Below the pieces are notes generated by a model. The model saw only the letters and a list, made by a program, of their open reading frames with translations, searched no databases and was not told where the DNA came from. The position numbers and the translations under genes were made by a program. Source: CAZLFQ01 sp044229535 (lineage in GTDB: Bacteria; Pseudomonadota; Alphaproteobacteria; Rickettsiales; Midichloriaceae). Taken from it: a stretch of DNA of 64,000 nucleotides. Below, piece by piece: positions 1-9,086 of the stretch. The stretch is taken from the NCBI GenBank assembly GCA_044229535.1, contig JBGASU010000001.1, positions 806,001-870,000 on the forward strand, written 5' to 3'. Position 1 is the first letter of the stretch; every line of letters begins with the position of its first letter.

Positions 1-176
1 ACTTTACAAGAAATTTCATGAACGATTTAAAAACATTTTATAAGTTTGGCATCAATGATGTAGTATGCTTTAAGCGTGAAGAACATAAAGCAACTGGGTA
101 TAATAAATCGCTACTGCTTGGAAAAATCTGCAAGATTTGTCGCTGGGGAGTCCATGGCTACAACGTAGTCGAATAG
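1..176 (+). CDS. 3' end of an unidentified gene (partial)
   Basis: An open frame runs from the window edge to a TAG stop at 174-176 and gives about 57 residues with no internal stop. It is too short to contain a catalytic motif I can recognise. The visible tail holds Lys-Arg-Glu-Glu and a CKIC pair followed by RWGVHGYN. It ends one base before the stop codon of the convergent wecB, so it probably belongs to the same polysaccharide locus. A sugar-modifying enzyme is possible but is a guess from location only. Confidence 0.5.
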   Translation, partial: FTRNFMNDLKTFYKFGINDVVCFKREEHKATGYNKSLLLGKICKICRWGVHGYNVVE

Positions 177-177
177 A

Positions 178-1227
178 CTAAATGGCCATTTTTAAAATTT
201 TTATTATTTGGCCAGCAGCGTCTCCGTCCCCATAGTCAGGTATCTCTTTTTTAGATTTAAAATCTTGACTTATCCAAAGCCTATTCCACCCAGCCTCAAT
301 AGTTTCCACCCATTCAGTTTCACTTCTTAACGTAATACATTCCACTCCATGGAAATAAGCTTCTTTTTGTAGACCGCCAGAGTCTGTAAACACTATAGAT
401 GCCTTAGAAAGCAACGCATGCATTTCAAAATAGCTAACTGGTTCAATCATTGCAATTGTGTCAAATTTAGCTTTAAGATTTATAATCAAATTCTTTGTTC
501 GAGGATGAACAGGGAAAATAATTTTGAGCCCGCGCTTTTCAGCTTCAGCACTACTGTATTTAAGTAGCTTTTCTAATTGTTCTAAAGAATCTGTAGATTC
601 AGCGCGATGAATTGTCATCAGTGCAAAATCTTCAAGACCTATATTAAATCTATTTAACGAATCTGGATTAGAGGCCGTATACTGCTTAGCGTATAAAGTA
701 GCATCGTACATAACATCACCAACGAAGTGTACATTATCTTTTATTCCTTCATTTTTTAGATTCTTCACAGACTCATTAGTTGGACAGAATAAATATTTGC
801 TAACATGATCAGTCAAAATCCTATTGATTTCTTCAGGCATTTTTTTATTGAAAGATCTCAATCCAGCTTCAACATGAGCTATTGGTATATTCATTTTGGC
901 TGCAACAAGAGCACCCGCCAAAGTAGAATTAGTATCACCATAAACCAGAACTAAATCTGGCTTTTCTTTAGCCACAATCTCTTCTAGACCTTCCATCATT
1001 CTCGCTGTCATCACAGCGTGGGTACTGCCATTAACATTAAGATTATACTTGGGTTGCGGAATGCTTAACTCCTTAAAAAAAATTTCAGACATAGCATGGT
1101 CGTAGTGCTGACCAGTATGTACTAAGATTTCTTTAAAACAACTCTCTGGAGCGTTTAAAATGCGCGAAATGGTAGCAGCTTTTACAAACTGCGGCCTAGT
1201 TCCCACAACAGTTAAAATTTTATTCAT
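178..1227 (-). CDS. wecB: UDP-N-acetylglucosamine 2-epimerase (non-hydrolysing)
   Basis: The enzyme interconverts UDP-GlcNAc and UDP-ManNAc in the cytoplasm, supplying sugars for surface polysaccharide. The protein has 349 residues, slightly shorter than the usual 360-380. Family signatures are present: GTRPQFVK (9-16), HTGQHYD (37-43), YGDTNSTLAG (96-105), HVEAGLRS (118-125), PEEINR (131-136), HRAE (207-210) and TDSGGLQKE (281-289), which together make up the UDP-binding and catalytic cleft. Its ATG overlaps the stop of the upstream epimerase gene by 4 bases (ATGA-type), indicating translational coupling. It is last in a four-gene minus-strand operon beginning with asnB. The family also includes epimerases acting on other UDP-HexNAc sugars, so the exact substrate is inferred. 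Confidence 0.9.
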   Translation of the reverse strand: MNKILTVVGTRPQFVKAATISRILNAPESCFKEILVHTGQHYDHAMSEIFFKELSIPQPKYNLNVNGSTHAVMTARMMEGLEEIVAKEKPDLVLVYGDTNSTLAGALVAAKMNIPIAHVEAGLRSFNKKMPEEINRILTDHVSKYLFCPTNESVKNLKNEGIKDNVHFVGDVMYDATLYAKQYTASNPDSLNRFNIGLEDFALMTIHRAESTDSLEQLEKLLKYSSAEAEKRGLKIIFPVHPRTKNLIINLKAKFDTIAMIEPVSYFEMHALLSKASIVFTDSGGLQKEAYFHGVECITLRSETEWVETIEAGWNRLWISQDFKSKKEIPDYGDGDAAGQIIKILKMAI

Positions 1228-2279
1228 GCAAACTTCTTAACTTCATCCACAAAATATCCATGTCTTAAAATATTACTTAAAACAAGCGGCTGATTTTCCT
1301 TAGTCCATTTTATGGTTTTTTCGATTCCAGTCTTTAAATCAACTTTCGCTTCAAAACCAAGTTCTTCTTTCGCTTTACCAGTAGAACCAAACCTCTTACC
1401 AGACCTATCCCATGGACGTGCTGGCAGGTATTCTATACCAGCTTTATTTCCAGTAATTTGGTTAATGGTTTCTGCGAGTGTATGAATTGTCGTTTCAACA
1501 CCTGAAGCTAAGTTATAGACTTCACCACTCTTGCCTTTTAAAGCCATAGCGATTAGACCTTGTACAATATCATCCACAAAAATAAAATCTCTAGATGCCT
1601 GACCTTCGTTTTCCACAGGTAGCGCCATATTATTCAAGGCTTTCCATATAAAGGTAGGCGTGACATTTCTCCAAACAGTTGCTGGAGTTCCACGCCATTG
1701 ACCAGCCCCAAGAATCTCTCGCGGGCCATAAACGTTTTGAAAGCGCGCCTTGACGAATGGTAACTGATATTTCATCCAATAGAAATTTCCATAAAATTCT
1801 CCGATAATCTTGGAAATTTGATATGGGCTATCATGATATAAAGAAACTTCCGCATCTTCAGATGTAGCTTCAACATCATCATAAGTCTTTTTCGCAACTG
1901 TACATCCAGCCGAAGAATAGACCATTTTTTGGAGCTTTGTAGATCCTTTAAAATGCTCGCACAGCTTCAAAGTTGTGAAAGTATTGTTATCATGATCAGC
2001 GATTGGGTCCGCAATACTCGATTGGTTGCCGTGATAAGTTGCAAGATGGAAAACATAGTCAAAATCATTCCCTATCTTTTTGAGCACCATATCACATGCA
2101 ATTGAACCAGGTACAAACTTAACCCTAACATCACTCGGAACATTATCAGCGACTGCAGACATTAAATTATCAACCACGACTATTTCGGCAGCAGACTGTC
2201 TTAGCAACTCTAAAACTAAATTACTTCCAACAAAGCCTGCACCACCAACAACTAGTATTTTATTTCCTTTAAACGCCAT
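1224..2279 (-). CDS. NAD-dependent nucleotide-sugar epimerase/dehydratase (extended SDR)
   Basis: A 351-residue extended short-chain dehydrogenase of the UDP-glucose 4-epimerase / dTDP-glucose dehydratase superfamily. The N-terminal Rossmann motif GGAGFVGSN (12-20) binds NAD. The catalytic triad is visible as Ser122/Ser123 and Tyr153-x3-Lys157 (YQISK). The sugar-binding C-terminal half contains the conserved SRDFIFVDD motif and a YNLASG segment. The gene overlaps wecB by 4 bases and lies one base from the second SDR gene upstream, so the two are co-expressed. The substrate cannot be read from sequence; a UDP-hexose or UDP-HexNAc is likely given the neighbours. Confidence 0.85.
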   Translation of the reverse strand: MAFKGNKILVVGGAGFVGSNLVLELLRQSAAEIVVVDNLMSAVADNVPSDVRVKFVPGSIACDMVLKKIGNDFDYVFHLATYHGNQSSIADPIADHDNNTFTTLKLCEHFKGSTKLQKMVYSSAGCTVAKKTYDDVEATSEDAEVSLYHDSPYQISKIIGEFYGNFYWMKYQLPFVKARFQNVYGPREILGAGQWRGTPATVWRNVTPTFIWKALNNMALPVENEGQASRDFIFVDDIVQGLIAMALKGKSGEVYNLASGVETTIHTLAETINQITGNKAGIEYLPARPWDRSGKRFGSTGKAKEELGFEAKVDLKTGIEKTIKWTKENQPLVLSNILRHGYFVDEVKKFA

Positions 2280-2280
2280 A

Positions 2281-3216
2281 TTACTGATTAACTTGTTTTA
2301 AATGAGTGAATGTTTGATCGATACCAAATTCTTTATAGTATTCAATCGTATTTTTCACCCCATCAGTTAATGATACTTTTACATCCCAATTCAAATCATT
2401 TTGGGTACGTGACGGGTCAAGCAAAATGGATTGCACATCGTCTTCATGACGAGGCTTTACTTCAACAACCAAATTAACACCTAAAGCAGTTGTTGTTGCA
2501 TCAAATAATTCTTTAATAGACACATCAGAGCCAGATGAAATATGGTATGTACCTTTGCCTTTGCCATCAATTGCAGCCATAATACAACTAATCATGTCAT
2601 CGATATATACAAAATCTCTTCTTGTATCCATTACAAAACATGGTTGATTTGTTGTAATTCTTTTGAAGAATGTTGGAAGAGGCCCACTGATATTTCTAGG
2701 ACCATATGCATTAGCCAAACGGAATGTAACATAATCAAGACCAGATAGCTGAACATAATACTCACCAGCAGTCTTACTGATTGCATAGCTTGAGCCAGCA
2801 GGAAGAATTGGATGATTCAATGTAATTGGTTGTTCAAGCGGCTTTAAACCGTAGCATAATGCTGTTTGAAAATAGATGAATCTTTTCACACCAGCTTTTT
2901 GAGAAGCCTGAACAATAACAGAAGTTCCCAAAACGTTTGTTTTTGAATCTTCTTCCCAGTTGTTTGGATCTTTATAAGAAGCAGCAGCATGTACAACGAT
3001 GTCTGGCGCAAAATCTGCAATTAACTTATGCATTCTCTCAGAGTTTGTGATTGTGTCTTCAACGAATGTCAACTTAGGGTGAGACTTAAGATTGTCTCTA
3101 CGGCCAGTTGCATAATTGTCAACCACCATAACCTCATCTCCTCTAGCGAGCAAAGAATCTGCGATATGCGACCCTATAAAACCCGCGCCACCTGTTATAA
3201 ATATTTTTCTAGCCAT
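2281..3216 (-). CDS. NAD-dependent nucleotide-sugar epimerase, UDP-glucose 4-epimerase-like
   Basis: A 311-residue extended SDR, paralogous to the next gene in the operon. It has GGAGFIGSH (9-17) for NAD binding and Tyr144-x3-Lys148 (YAISK) as the catalytic pair. The usual active-site Ser is replaced by Thr118 in FQTALCYG, which is tolerated in the family. The C-terminal half has RRDFVYIDD and a YHISSG motif. It lies 21 bases downstream of asnB and 1 base before the next SDR gene. It probably makes or epimerises the same nucleotide sugar as its neighbours; which sugar is unknown. Confidence 0.85.
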   Translation of the reverse strand: MARKIFITGGAGFIGSHIADSLLARGDEVMVVDNYATGRRDNLKSHPKLTFVEDTITNSERMHKLIADFAPDIVVHAAASYKDPNNWEEDSKTNVLGTSVIVQASQKAGVKRFIYFQTALCYGLKPLEQPITLNHPILPAGSSYAISKTAGEYYVQLSGLDYVTFRLANAYGPRNISGPLPTFFKRITTNQPCFVMDTRRDFVYIDDMISCIMAAIDGKGKGTYHISSGSDVSIKELFDATTTALGVNLVVEVKPRHEDDVQSILLDPSRTQNDLNWDVKVSLTDGVKNTIEYYKEFGIDQTFTHLKQVNQ

Positions 3217-3237
3217 ATGTCTAACTCCTAAATTTAA

Positions 3238-5175
3238 TTAAATAGCTTTTTTAGATAAACTTTTCTGATCAAGTATTTTTTTATACTTGGCAGATTGATC
3301 GTGGAAATTTTGATACCATAATTCAAAACTCAAAAACCCCCAAAATTTTCTAGAAAATCCACCAGAATCACCCGACAAACTTTTCATAATCTTTTCCGAA
3401 TTAAAAATGCCACGCTGCATCGATTTTTTAGAAAACGTATCAAATGCAAAATCTTTTAAATCCGTCTTCAACCAGTCATTTAGAGGAACAGGGAACCCCA
3501 TCTTGTCTCTACGATTCAAAAGTTCTTCAGGTAGCAATTTACCGAATACCGATTTTAAAAGGTGCTTCATAGCACCACCTTTAAATTTTATGTCCGCAGG
3601 AATGTTAGCTACAAACTCTGCCAATTCATGATCTAAGAATGGAACTCTCGATTCCAAACTATTTGCCATACTAACCCTATCTTCAACCTGTAACAGCGCT
3701 GGCAACAGGCAAGCAAGATCGAAGTGTGTCATCTTATCAAAGTACGATGCCTTTTCAGTGTTGTGCGCATTGAATATTTTATAAAACTTTTCTTCAACAC
3801 TTTTAAGCTGAGCAGCTTTAATGTCCACTTCACCATCAAAATCGATCATTCGATTCACAAGCCTGAAATATCTTTGATCAATACTGCCAAAAACACCATC
3901 TTTCCAAAACTGCTTTATCAACGGCTTATATTCCTGCAGGGTCTTGAGGTTAGGAATGATAGATTCTGGCGTAACGACAAAATTACCATTTTTATATGTG
4001 TCATCGATCGCAGCGCTTATTGATTGCTCAAAATATGCTATTAGATAACGAGCATAACCGCCGAATAATTCATCGCCACCTTGACCACCTAAAATAACTT
4101 TAAATTTCTCAGATGCTTTTTTGGAGACCATATATTGAGGGAATGAACCAGGACCAGCGACTGGGAAATCTAAATAATATATAATATCTGAAATATTATC
4201 TCTAAAATCACCAGATGTAATATCAACTACATCCATATTTTTACTAAGGTTTTTTGCAACACTAGAAGCATATCTGCTCTCATCGCATTTTGGGTCTGCA
4301 AACCTGCCGTGATATAAACCATCGATCCCCCTACCCCTACCTGCAGATAGACTTGCAATGATACTAGAATCGATACCACCACTCAAATATGATGCAACTG
4401 GTACGTCACTTCTCAAATGAAGGTCGATACTTTCATTCACTAGTTGCTCAAATCTTTCATTAAAGTATTTTGGAGAATGATAAAAATCTGGATGGTATTC
4501 TAGCGTCCAATATTTTTTTCTATGAATTTTGCCGTCTTTGATAACCAACACCTCACCTGGCATGAGCTGCTCTATACCCGAAAACAATGTTTGGCTACTA
4601 ATGGTATATTGAAACACCATATACTCGGCGAACGCCTCTTCATTAGTTTTTATTTCATCAAGTAATGGAAGAAGCGCTTTTGCTTCTGATGCAAAACCAA
4701 CTATCTTGCCATTATTCGTAAAGTAAAAAGGCTTAATGCCGAATCTATCGCGAGCACAAAATAATTCTTTTTTTGATGGATCCCAAATTGCGAAAGCAAA
4801 CATACCTCGCAAATGACGAACGCAATCTTGCCCATACAACGAATAAAGAGCTAAAATTGTCTCAGTATCACTTTGAGATTTAAATTGCCACTTTGATGCT
4901 AAACTCTCTCTGATCTCAATATAGTTATAAATCTCGCCATTAAAAATTATAACCACGCCGTTATCAGCAACCATTGGTTGATGCGCTTCGCTGGTTAGAT
5001 CGATGATACTCAGGCGATTATGGGCGAAAGAAACTCTAGCATCTTTATCCTGCCAAAAGCCTTGATCATCTGGCCCACGGTGCTTTATCAGGTCAGCAAG
5101 ATTGCGTGTCCAACGCGACAAGGTGTCGGCATCTAACACACGCTCTAACTGCACTAATCCTAATATTCCGCACAT
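3238..5175 (-). CDS. asnB: Asparagine synthase-like glutamine amidotransferase
   Basis: A 645-residue protein with two domains. The N-terminal class II glutaminase begins MCGILG with the nucleophile Cys2 and has RGPDDQG (33-39) and FNGEIYNY (78-85). The C-terminal ATP-pyrophosphatase domain has the PP-loop SGGIDSS (265-271). Free-living AsnB makes asparagine, but members in polysaccharide clusters (the WbpS type) amidate sugars such as uronic acids. As first gene of an operon with two epimerases and wecB, sugar amidation is at least as likely as asparagine synthesis. The ATG start gives the required Cys2. Confidence 0.85.
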   Translation of the reverse strand: MCGILGLVQLERVLDADTLSRWTRNLADLIKHRGPDDQGFWQDKDARVSFAHNRLSIIDLTSEAHQPMVADNGVVIIFNGEIYNYIEIRESLASKWQFKSQSDTETILALYSLYGQDCVRHLRGMFAFAIWDPSKKELFCARDRFGIKPFYFTNNGKIVGFASEAKALLPLLDEIKTNEEAFAEYMVFQYTISSQTLFSGIEQLMPGEVLVIKDGKIHRKKYWTLEYHPDFYHSPKYFNERFEQLVNESIDLHLRSDVPVASYLSGGIDSSIIASLSAGRGRGIDGLYHGRFADPKCDESRYASSVAKNLSKNMDVVDITSGDFRDNISDIIYYLDFPVAGPGSFPQYMVSKKASEKFKVILGGQGGDELFGGYARYLIAYFEQSISAAIDDTYKNGNFVVTPESIIPNLKTLQEYKPLIKQFWKDGVFGSIDQRYFRLVNRMIDFDGEVDIKAAQLKSVEEKFYKIFNAHNTEKASYFDKMTHFDLACLLPALLQVEDRVSMANSLESRVPFLDHELAEFVANIPADIKFKGGAMKHLLKSVFGKLLPEELLNRRDKMGFPVPLNDWLKTDLKDFAFDTFSKKSMQRGIFNSEKIMKSLSGDSGGFSRKFWGFLSFELWYQNFHDQSAKYKKILDQKSLSKKAI

Positions 5176-5293
5176 TTTATAAATCCACCGAAAATTCCCT
5201 GTAAAGGGTGTTAATCCAGAAACTTCTGAGCATTGTACCTTAAATTACAAATAAATGGAAGTACAAAGCCATTCAAAAAAATTAACAAGTAAT

Positions 5294-5322
5294 TTGCCTA
5301 AAAAATTCTAGTAAAGTATACT
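5294..5322 (+). promoter_or_regulatory. Sigma-70-type promoter for the CgeB-like glycosyltransferase gene
   Basis: A -35 box TTGCCT (5294-5299), a 17-base spacer and a -10 box TATACT (5317-5322) lie 24 bases before the start codon at 5347. Each box matches four or five of six consensus positions and the spacing is ideal. It sits in the divergent region shared with asnB. Confidence 0.6.
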
Positions 5323-5346
5323 CCCCTAAAAATATAGACTATTAGG

Positions 5347-6690
5347 ATGAACGTACTGGTAATATATCCAATCTACAATACAATCGCCCAAACCTATTGG
5401 GATCATGTGGAAAGCTTCGGCAAGTTCTCTAAGAACCAAGTTGATTTTTATCCAACCAATACAATAATAGAACTTCCCATAGACTTAAATCACTACGACT
5501 GCTTAATACTTCATTACGGACTTTGTCTTTATAATCAAAAAACAACTATTAGCAATGCGCTAATGGCAAAAATTGCAAACTACAAAGGCCTGAAGATCTA
5601 CTTTGCACAGGACGAATATACAACTCCTCAGTACGCTGTGGAAAAAATAAAACAACTCGGCATCCATCATATTTTTTCATGCGCTAATGATGAAGAAACT
5701 TTTAGAAAAGTATATCCAGCAGATATCCTTCCAGACTTAACTTTTAGCACTGTTTTTACGGGCTATGCCGATGCTAATCCAGATGATAGCAAGCTAAGAC
5801 CTTTGGAAGAAAGAGAATTTGATATTGTATATAGAGGAAATAGCCTTGGGTACTGTTATGGCAGCCTTGGAGCTGAGAAATTTAAAATAGGCATGGACTT
5901 TAAAGAAGTTTCCAAAAAATATGGTTTAAAAAGCGATATAGACTGGCGACCAAACGCCAAGATATTTGGAGAAGATTGGACTAAATTTTTACAATCTGGG
6001 CGAGTGATGCTGTGCACAGAGAGTGGCTCAAGCCTTACTCACCATGATCTGGATATTTACAAAAAGCTTCGAGAAACCTTAGGCATATCTAATACCACCA
6101 ATACTTGGCAAGAATTTAGCACTCAAGCAAAAGACTATGAAAAGTATTTAGTAAATGATGGCAATGCTGTAATTTCTTGCGTCTCACAGAAAGTATTTGA
6201 AGCAATAGAATGTGGAACAGTACTAGTTTGCAATGAGGGGTATTATTCTGGGGTTATAAAGCCAGACGAGCACTATATCCCTTTAAGAAAAGACCTAAGC
6301 AACATTGATGATGTAGCAAAAAAGATTAAATCACTTCCATATCTAAACGAGATTAGAGAGCGGGCTTATAAAGACATTATCCAATCTGGTAAATATACGT
6401 ATCAAAAATTTATTGGAATGGTCGACGAAAAAATAGAAGAGTTACATCCCAAACATTTGGTTACTAAAAGCACAACAAAAAAAGAAGATGTATTTAAGAG
6501 TGTTGTGAAGAATATATTCGTCTCAAAAAAACATATAATGCTAAACCCTTTAGGATTTGTTAAATACTGCATTCATAGACTTGGAATAATCTGTATAGTG
6601 TACCCACAAATTATTGTATATAGAACTTTACGCTTGTTCGTCACGAAAGAGACGATTGGAAAAATTAAGAACATTCTTGGCTTAAAATAA
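5347..6690 (+). CDS. CgeB-like glycosyltransferase
   Basis: A 447-residue protein whose C-terminal third resembles the glycosyltransferase group found in CgeB-type spore and surface-maturation proteins. The segment around 275-300 (VFEAIECGTVLVCNEG) is the nucleotide-sugar-binding region typical of GT-B enzymes, and it is followed by a stretch in which positions are counted off (DDVAKKIK) as in that family. The N-terminal half (LILHYG, KIYFAQDEYT) fits the acceptor-side Rossmann fold. A basic, hydrophobic tail (about 395-447) may attach it to the inner membrane. It is divergent from the asnB-wecB operon and ends in a strong hairpin terminator. A role in capsule or O-antigen assembly is inferred from position. 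Confidence 0.65.
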   Translation: MNVLVIYPIYNTIAQTYWDHVESFGKFSKNQVDFYPTNTIIELPIDLNHYDCLILHYGLCLYNQKTTISNALMAKIANYKGLKIYFAQDEYTTPQYAVEKIKQLGIHHIFSCANDEETFRKVYPADILPDLTFSTVFTGYADANPDDSKLRPLEEREFDIVYRGNSLGYCYGSLGAEKFKIGMDFKEVSKKYGLKSDIDWRPNAKIFGEDWTKFLQSGRVMLCTESGSSLTHHDLDIYKKLRETLGISNTTNTWQEFSTQAKDYEKYLVNDGNAVISCVSQKVFEAIECGTVLVCNEGYYSGVIKPDEHYIPLRKDLSNIDDVAKKIKSLPYLNEIRERAYKDIIQSGKYTYQKFIGMVDEKIEELHPKHLVTKSTTKKEDVFKSVVKNIFVSKKHIMLNPLGFVKYCIHRLGIICIVYPQIIVYRTLRLFVTKETIGKIKNILGLK

Positions 6691-6706
6691 AAACAACTTA
6701 GCCAAT

Positions 6707-6737
6707 AAAAAAAGGGAGCTTAAAGCTCCCTTTTTTT
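6707..6737. terminator. Bidirectional rho-independent terminator
   Basis: A seven-pair GC-rich stem GGGAGCT / AGCTCCC with a 3-base loop is flanked by A7 on the left and T7 on the right, so it can terminate transcription in both directions. It lies between the converging glycosyltransferase and virB2 genes. Confidence 0.9.
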
Positions 6738-6753
6738 ATTTTCGACTTATTAT

Positions 6754-7119
6754 TTATGAAGTGAATGAAACAGCAGCACAAACTGTTGTGAAGTTTGAAT
6801 CGCCAGATATAGCACCTACAAGCCCTGGCGCACCGAATAGGATACCCATACCAACTGCAACCGCAATTGCCATACCCCAGCTAACTTTACCAAGGAACAA
6901 TGCAATAGCCAATGACAAGATAACCAATACCGCAATCGCCCTACCAGCATTTCCTGATATCACTTTGTTTACACGGCAAAGAATCTCTGTAATTTGTCCA
7001 CCTTCAGAAGCTGTTAAAGCATTAGATTGCTGAACTGGAGCCACAGAGAATAGAGTTAGCGACATAATTGTAACTACTAGAGCTCTGTACAATACTTTTG
7101 TATATTTTTTAAAAAACAT
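6754..7119 (-). CDS. virB2: VirB2/TrbC-like type IV secretion pilin
   Basis: A 121-residue small hydrophobic protein. It has a basic N terminus and long signal segment (about 1-35, ending near SNALTA), a short linker, then two hydrophobic helices (about 55-75 and 80-105) separated by a short GKVSWG turn. This is the architecture of VirB2/TrbC pilins, which form the extracellular conduit of type IV secretion systems. The start at 7119 is chosen because GAGGAT lies just upstream, whereas an in-frame ATG 39 bases earlier lacks a ribosome site. No other vir gene is in the window, as in Rickettsiales, where rvh genes and virB2 copies are scattered. The terminator at 6707-6737 follows it. Confidence 0.75.
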   Translation of the reverse strand: MFFKKYTKVLYRALVVTIMSLTLFSVAPVQQSNALTASEGGQITEILCRVNKVISGNAGRAIAVLVILSLAIALFLGKVSWGMAIAVAVGMGILFGAPGLVGAISGDSNFTTVCAAVSFTS

Positions 7120-7244
7120 TTTATCCTCAAAATTTATTTTGCAAAGAACCCCAAGCAACCTTGAAATTCAAATTGTTATTAAAACCGTAACATAGCTTAT
7201 AATTATTGTGCAAGATTTTTTTATTATACTTACCAACCTCATAT

Positions 7245-8570
7245 TTATTTAGCAATAGAGGCGGTATTATCACCCCTACCGAATAATCGAGCAAAGAACC
7301 CTTGTTGCACAGCTGGAGGTATCACGACTTGCGCAGCTGGCGCTGCTGGTTGCATATTCTCCTCAACCGCAGCAGGGGCTGTAGGCTGCCCAACAACATC
7401 ATCAGGAACCACTACAGCTAATTGCTCAGATTTGTTTTCAATTAATATTGAGCCAATTTTAGTCACAACCTCCCTTACCTTAGCTAACTCTTTTTTACAC
7501 AAGCTAATAATTGTCTCTGGCTTAGTGATTTTAGATTTGCGATCGATTTCTCTTCCCTCTTCTGCAAACTTTTTAAGACCAGAAGCCATTTGAGCTCTAA
7601 CTTGAGTAAAATTCGCTTTTGTGAAATGCCCAGGATCATTCCTGCTATTCTCAACGCGACTTTGCATTTCTTTTAAAACATCTGACAACTCATTAAAACC
7701 AAGTGCATCAGGCCTAGATACAATCGCTTCCACAACTTTATCCTGCCTTTTTTCAGCATACTTCTCTTTTAGTGCCTTTGCTTTTCCAGAGATAGCTAGG
7801 ATCATTGGATCACTAAGCGGTGTGCTAAGCTCTTCTGCATCTTCTGCTATCTTAATTTCTGGCAATGTCTTAGTATGATCCTTTAACTTAGCTATAGCCT
7901 CTTGTAGCAATAATTCAGCAGGCTTATCTTCTCTACCAAGAGCAGGAATCATTTTATTTTTTTCTAGCGTTGCTACCACCGCAAGAATTGAATCTTCTTT
8001 TAATTGTTGCTTTTGCGCTTGCAGCCTTTCTTGATATTTTTCAACCATAATATCTAAAATCATTTGCTGAGAAAGTAGCGCGCTAGGTAACATTATCTCT
8101 AATTCTTTATCTACTACTTTTATTTCTACTTTATCACCATGAGCTAAAATATCTTCAATTTGATCTCGGGTTCTAACAAGACTTAAAGCTTCTCTAGCAA
8201 GCTCACGCTTTTTTGCTTCTTGTGCCTTAGCAGCTATTGCTTTTTTATCTTTACTCTTAGCTCCAAGAGGTTGTGCGGGAGGTGCGGGCGGAGGCAATAT
8301 AGCTAAAGGTGCCTGCACTCTAGCAACGGTAAATGACTCTGGTAAGAAACTTCTTACTAAAAATGATTTAACACTATCCAAAACCCAACCAACCGTCGAC
8401 TTGATGGCTCTGTGCTCGTCTAAGTAATTACTGATAACCCCCTGAAGAGTAGAAACTCTTTCTGGGTTAGTTCTTTGCAATCTTACTAATTGCCCTACCA
8501 AAGCTTTAAATACTGGATCCGTATTATACAGCGCAACTATCTCTTGCTTATCTGTGTCTTTCGCTAACAT
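7245..8570 (-). CDS. Unrecognised charged, helical protein with Pro/Ala-rich linker
   Basis: I do not recognise this 441-residue protein. The start at 8570 follows a GAGGG ribosome site; an in-frame ATG 57 bases upstream does not. It has an N-terminal helical region (1-90), a Pro/Ala-rich linker (LPPPAPPAQP, about 95-105), a Lys/Ala-rich segment, and then a long charged helical region with likely coiled coil. A second Pro/Ala-rich stretch (about 395-425) comes before a short C-terminal tail ending in FFARLFGRG. There is no signal peptide or membrane helix. It lies just upstream of the VirB2-like gene on the same strand, with about 125 bases between them. Secretion through a type IV system is possible but not shown. 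Confidence 0.6.
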   Translation of the reverse strand: MLAKDTDKQEIVALYNTDPVFKALVGQLVRLQRTNPERVSTLQGVISNYLDEHRAIKSTVGWVLDSVKSFLVRSFLPESFTVARVQAPLAILPPPAPPAQPLGAKSKDKKAIAAKAQEAKKRELAREALSLVRTRDQIEDILAHGDKVEIKVVDKELEIMLPSALLSQQMILDIMVEKYQERLQAQKQQLKEDSILAVVATLEKNKMIPALGREDKPAELLLQEAIAKLKDHTKTLPEIKIAEDAEELSTPLSDPMILAISGKAKALKEKYAEKRQDKVVEAIVSRPDALGFNELSDVLKEMQSRVENSRNDPGHFTKANFTQVRAQMASGLKKFAEEGREIDRKSKITKPETIISLCKKELAKVREVVTKIGSILIENKSEQLAVVVPDDVVGQPTAPAAVEENMQPAAPAAQVVIPPAVQQGFFARLFGRGDNTASIAK

Positions 8571-8752
8571 TTTACCCTCGTAAAAATTATACAAGAATCT
8601 CACATGCAAAATACGTGCTAAAATCACAAAATTGCAAAAAATATTAATTTTTACAAACAGATACCTCGGAAGAATCGGTATTTTTACCCACAGTCATTCG
8701 TGACTTAACTATATAAATTAATATATTATTGCACGACATACTCATTAAATGA

Positions 8753-8781
8753 TTTACAAGTTCATTAATATTTGCTATAAG
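8753..8781 (+). promoter_or_regulatory. Sigma-70-type promoter of the rpsP operon
   Basis: TTTACA (8753-8758), a 17-base spacer and TATAAG (8776-8781) lie 36 bases ahead of the rpsP start. Each box is one mismatch from consensus. An AGGA ribosome site sits just before the ATG. Confidence 0.6.
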
Positions 8782-8817
8782 ACTAAACTCATGTATTTAT
8801 GAATTTTATATAGGAAT

Positions 8818-9066
8818 ATGGCTGTAAAAATTAGATTAGCAAGACGTGGAACAAAAAATCGCCCTTACTACAAGTTAGTTGTGGCAAGCTCACGCTCACC
8901 TCGCGATGGCAAATTCATCGAGGAAGTTGGCACATACGATCCACTACTTAAAGACAACAAAGTTACAATTAACGCTGAACGCGCATCTTACTGGTTAAAA
9001 CAAGGAGCGCAAGCTACTGAAAGAGTTGCAAAATTCTTCACAAAACTCAACATTAAGGCCGCTTAA
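8818..9066 (+). CDS. rpsP: 30S ribosomal protein S16
   Basis: An 82-residue protein with the family start MAVKIRLARRGTKNRPYYK and the conserved SPRDGKFIEEVGTYDPL segment. S16 binds 16S rRNA and assists 30S assembly. It is the first gene of the conserved rpsP-rimM-trmD-rplS operon, with the next gene 20 bases away. Length is normal for the family. Confidence 0.98.
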   Translation: MAVKIRLARRGTKNRPYYKLVVASSRSPRDGKFIEEVGTYDPLLKDNKVTINAERASYWLKQGAQATERVAKFFTKLNIKAA

Positions 9067-9086
9067 TAGAAGCTGGATATCAAGGT

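Noticed and set aside
6754..8570. A type IV secretion gene cluster
   Set aside because: Only the VirB2-like pilin has a recognisable vir signature. The adjacent large gene has no VirB family features.
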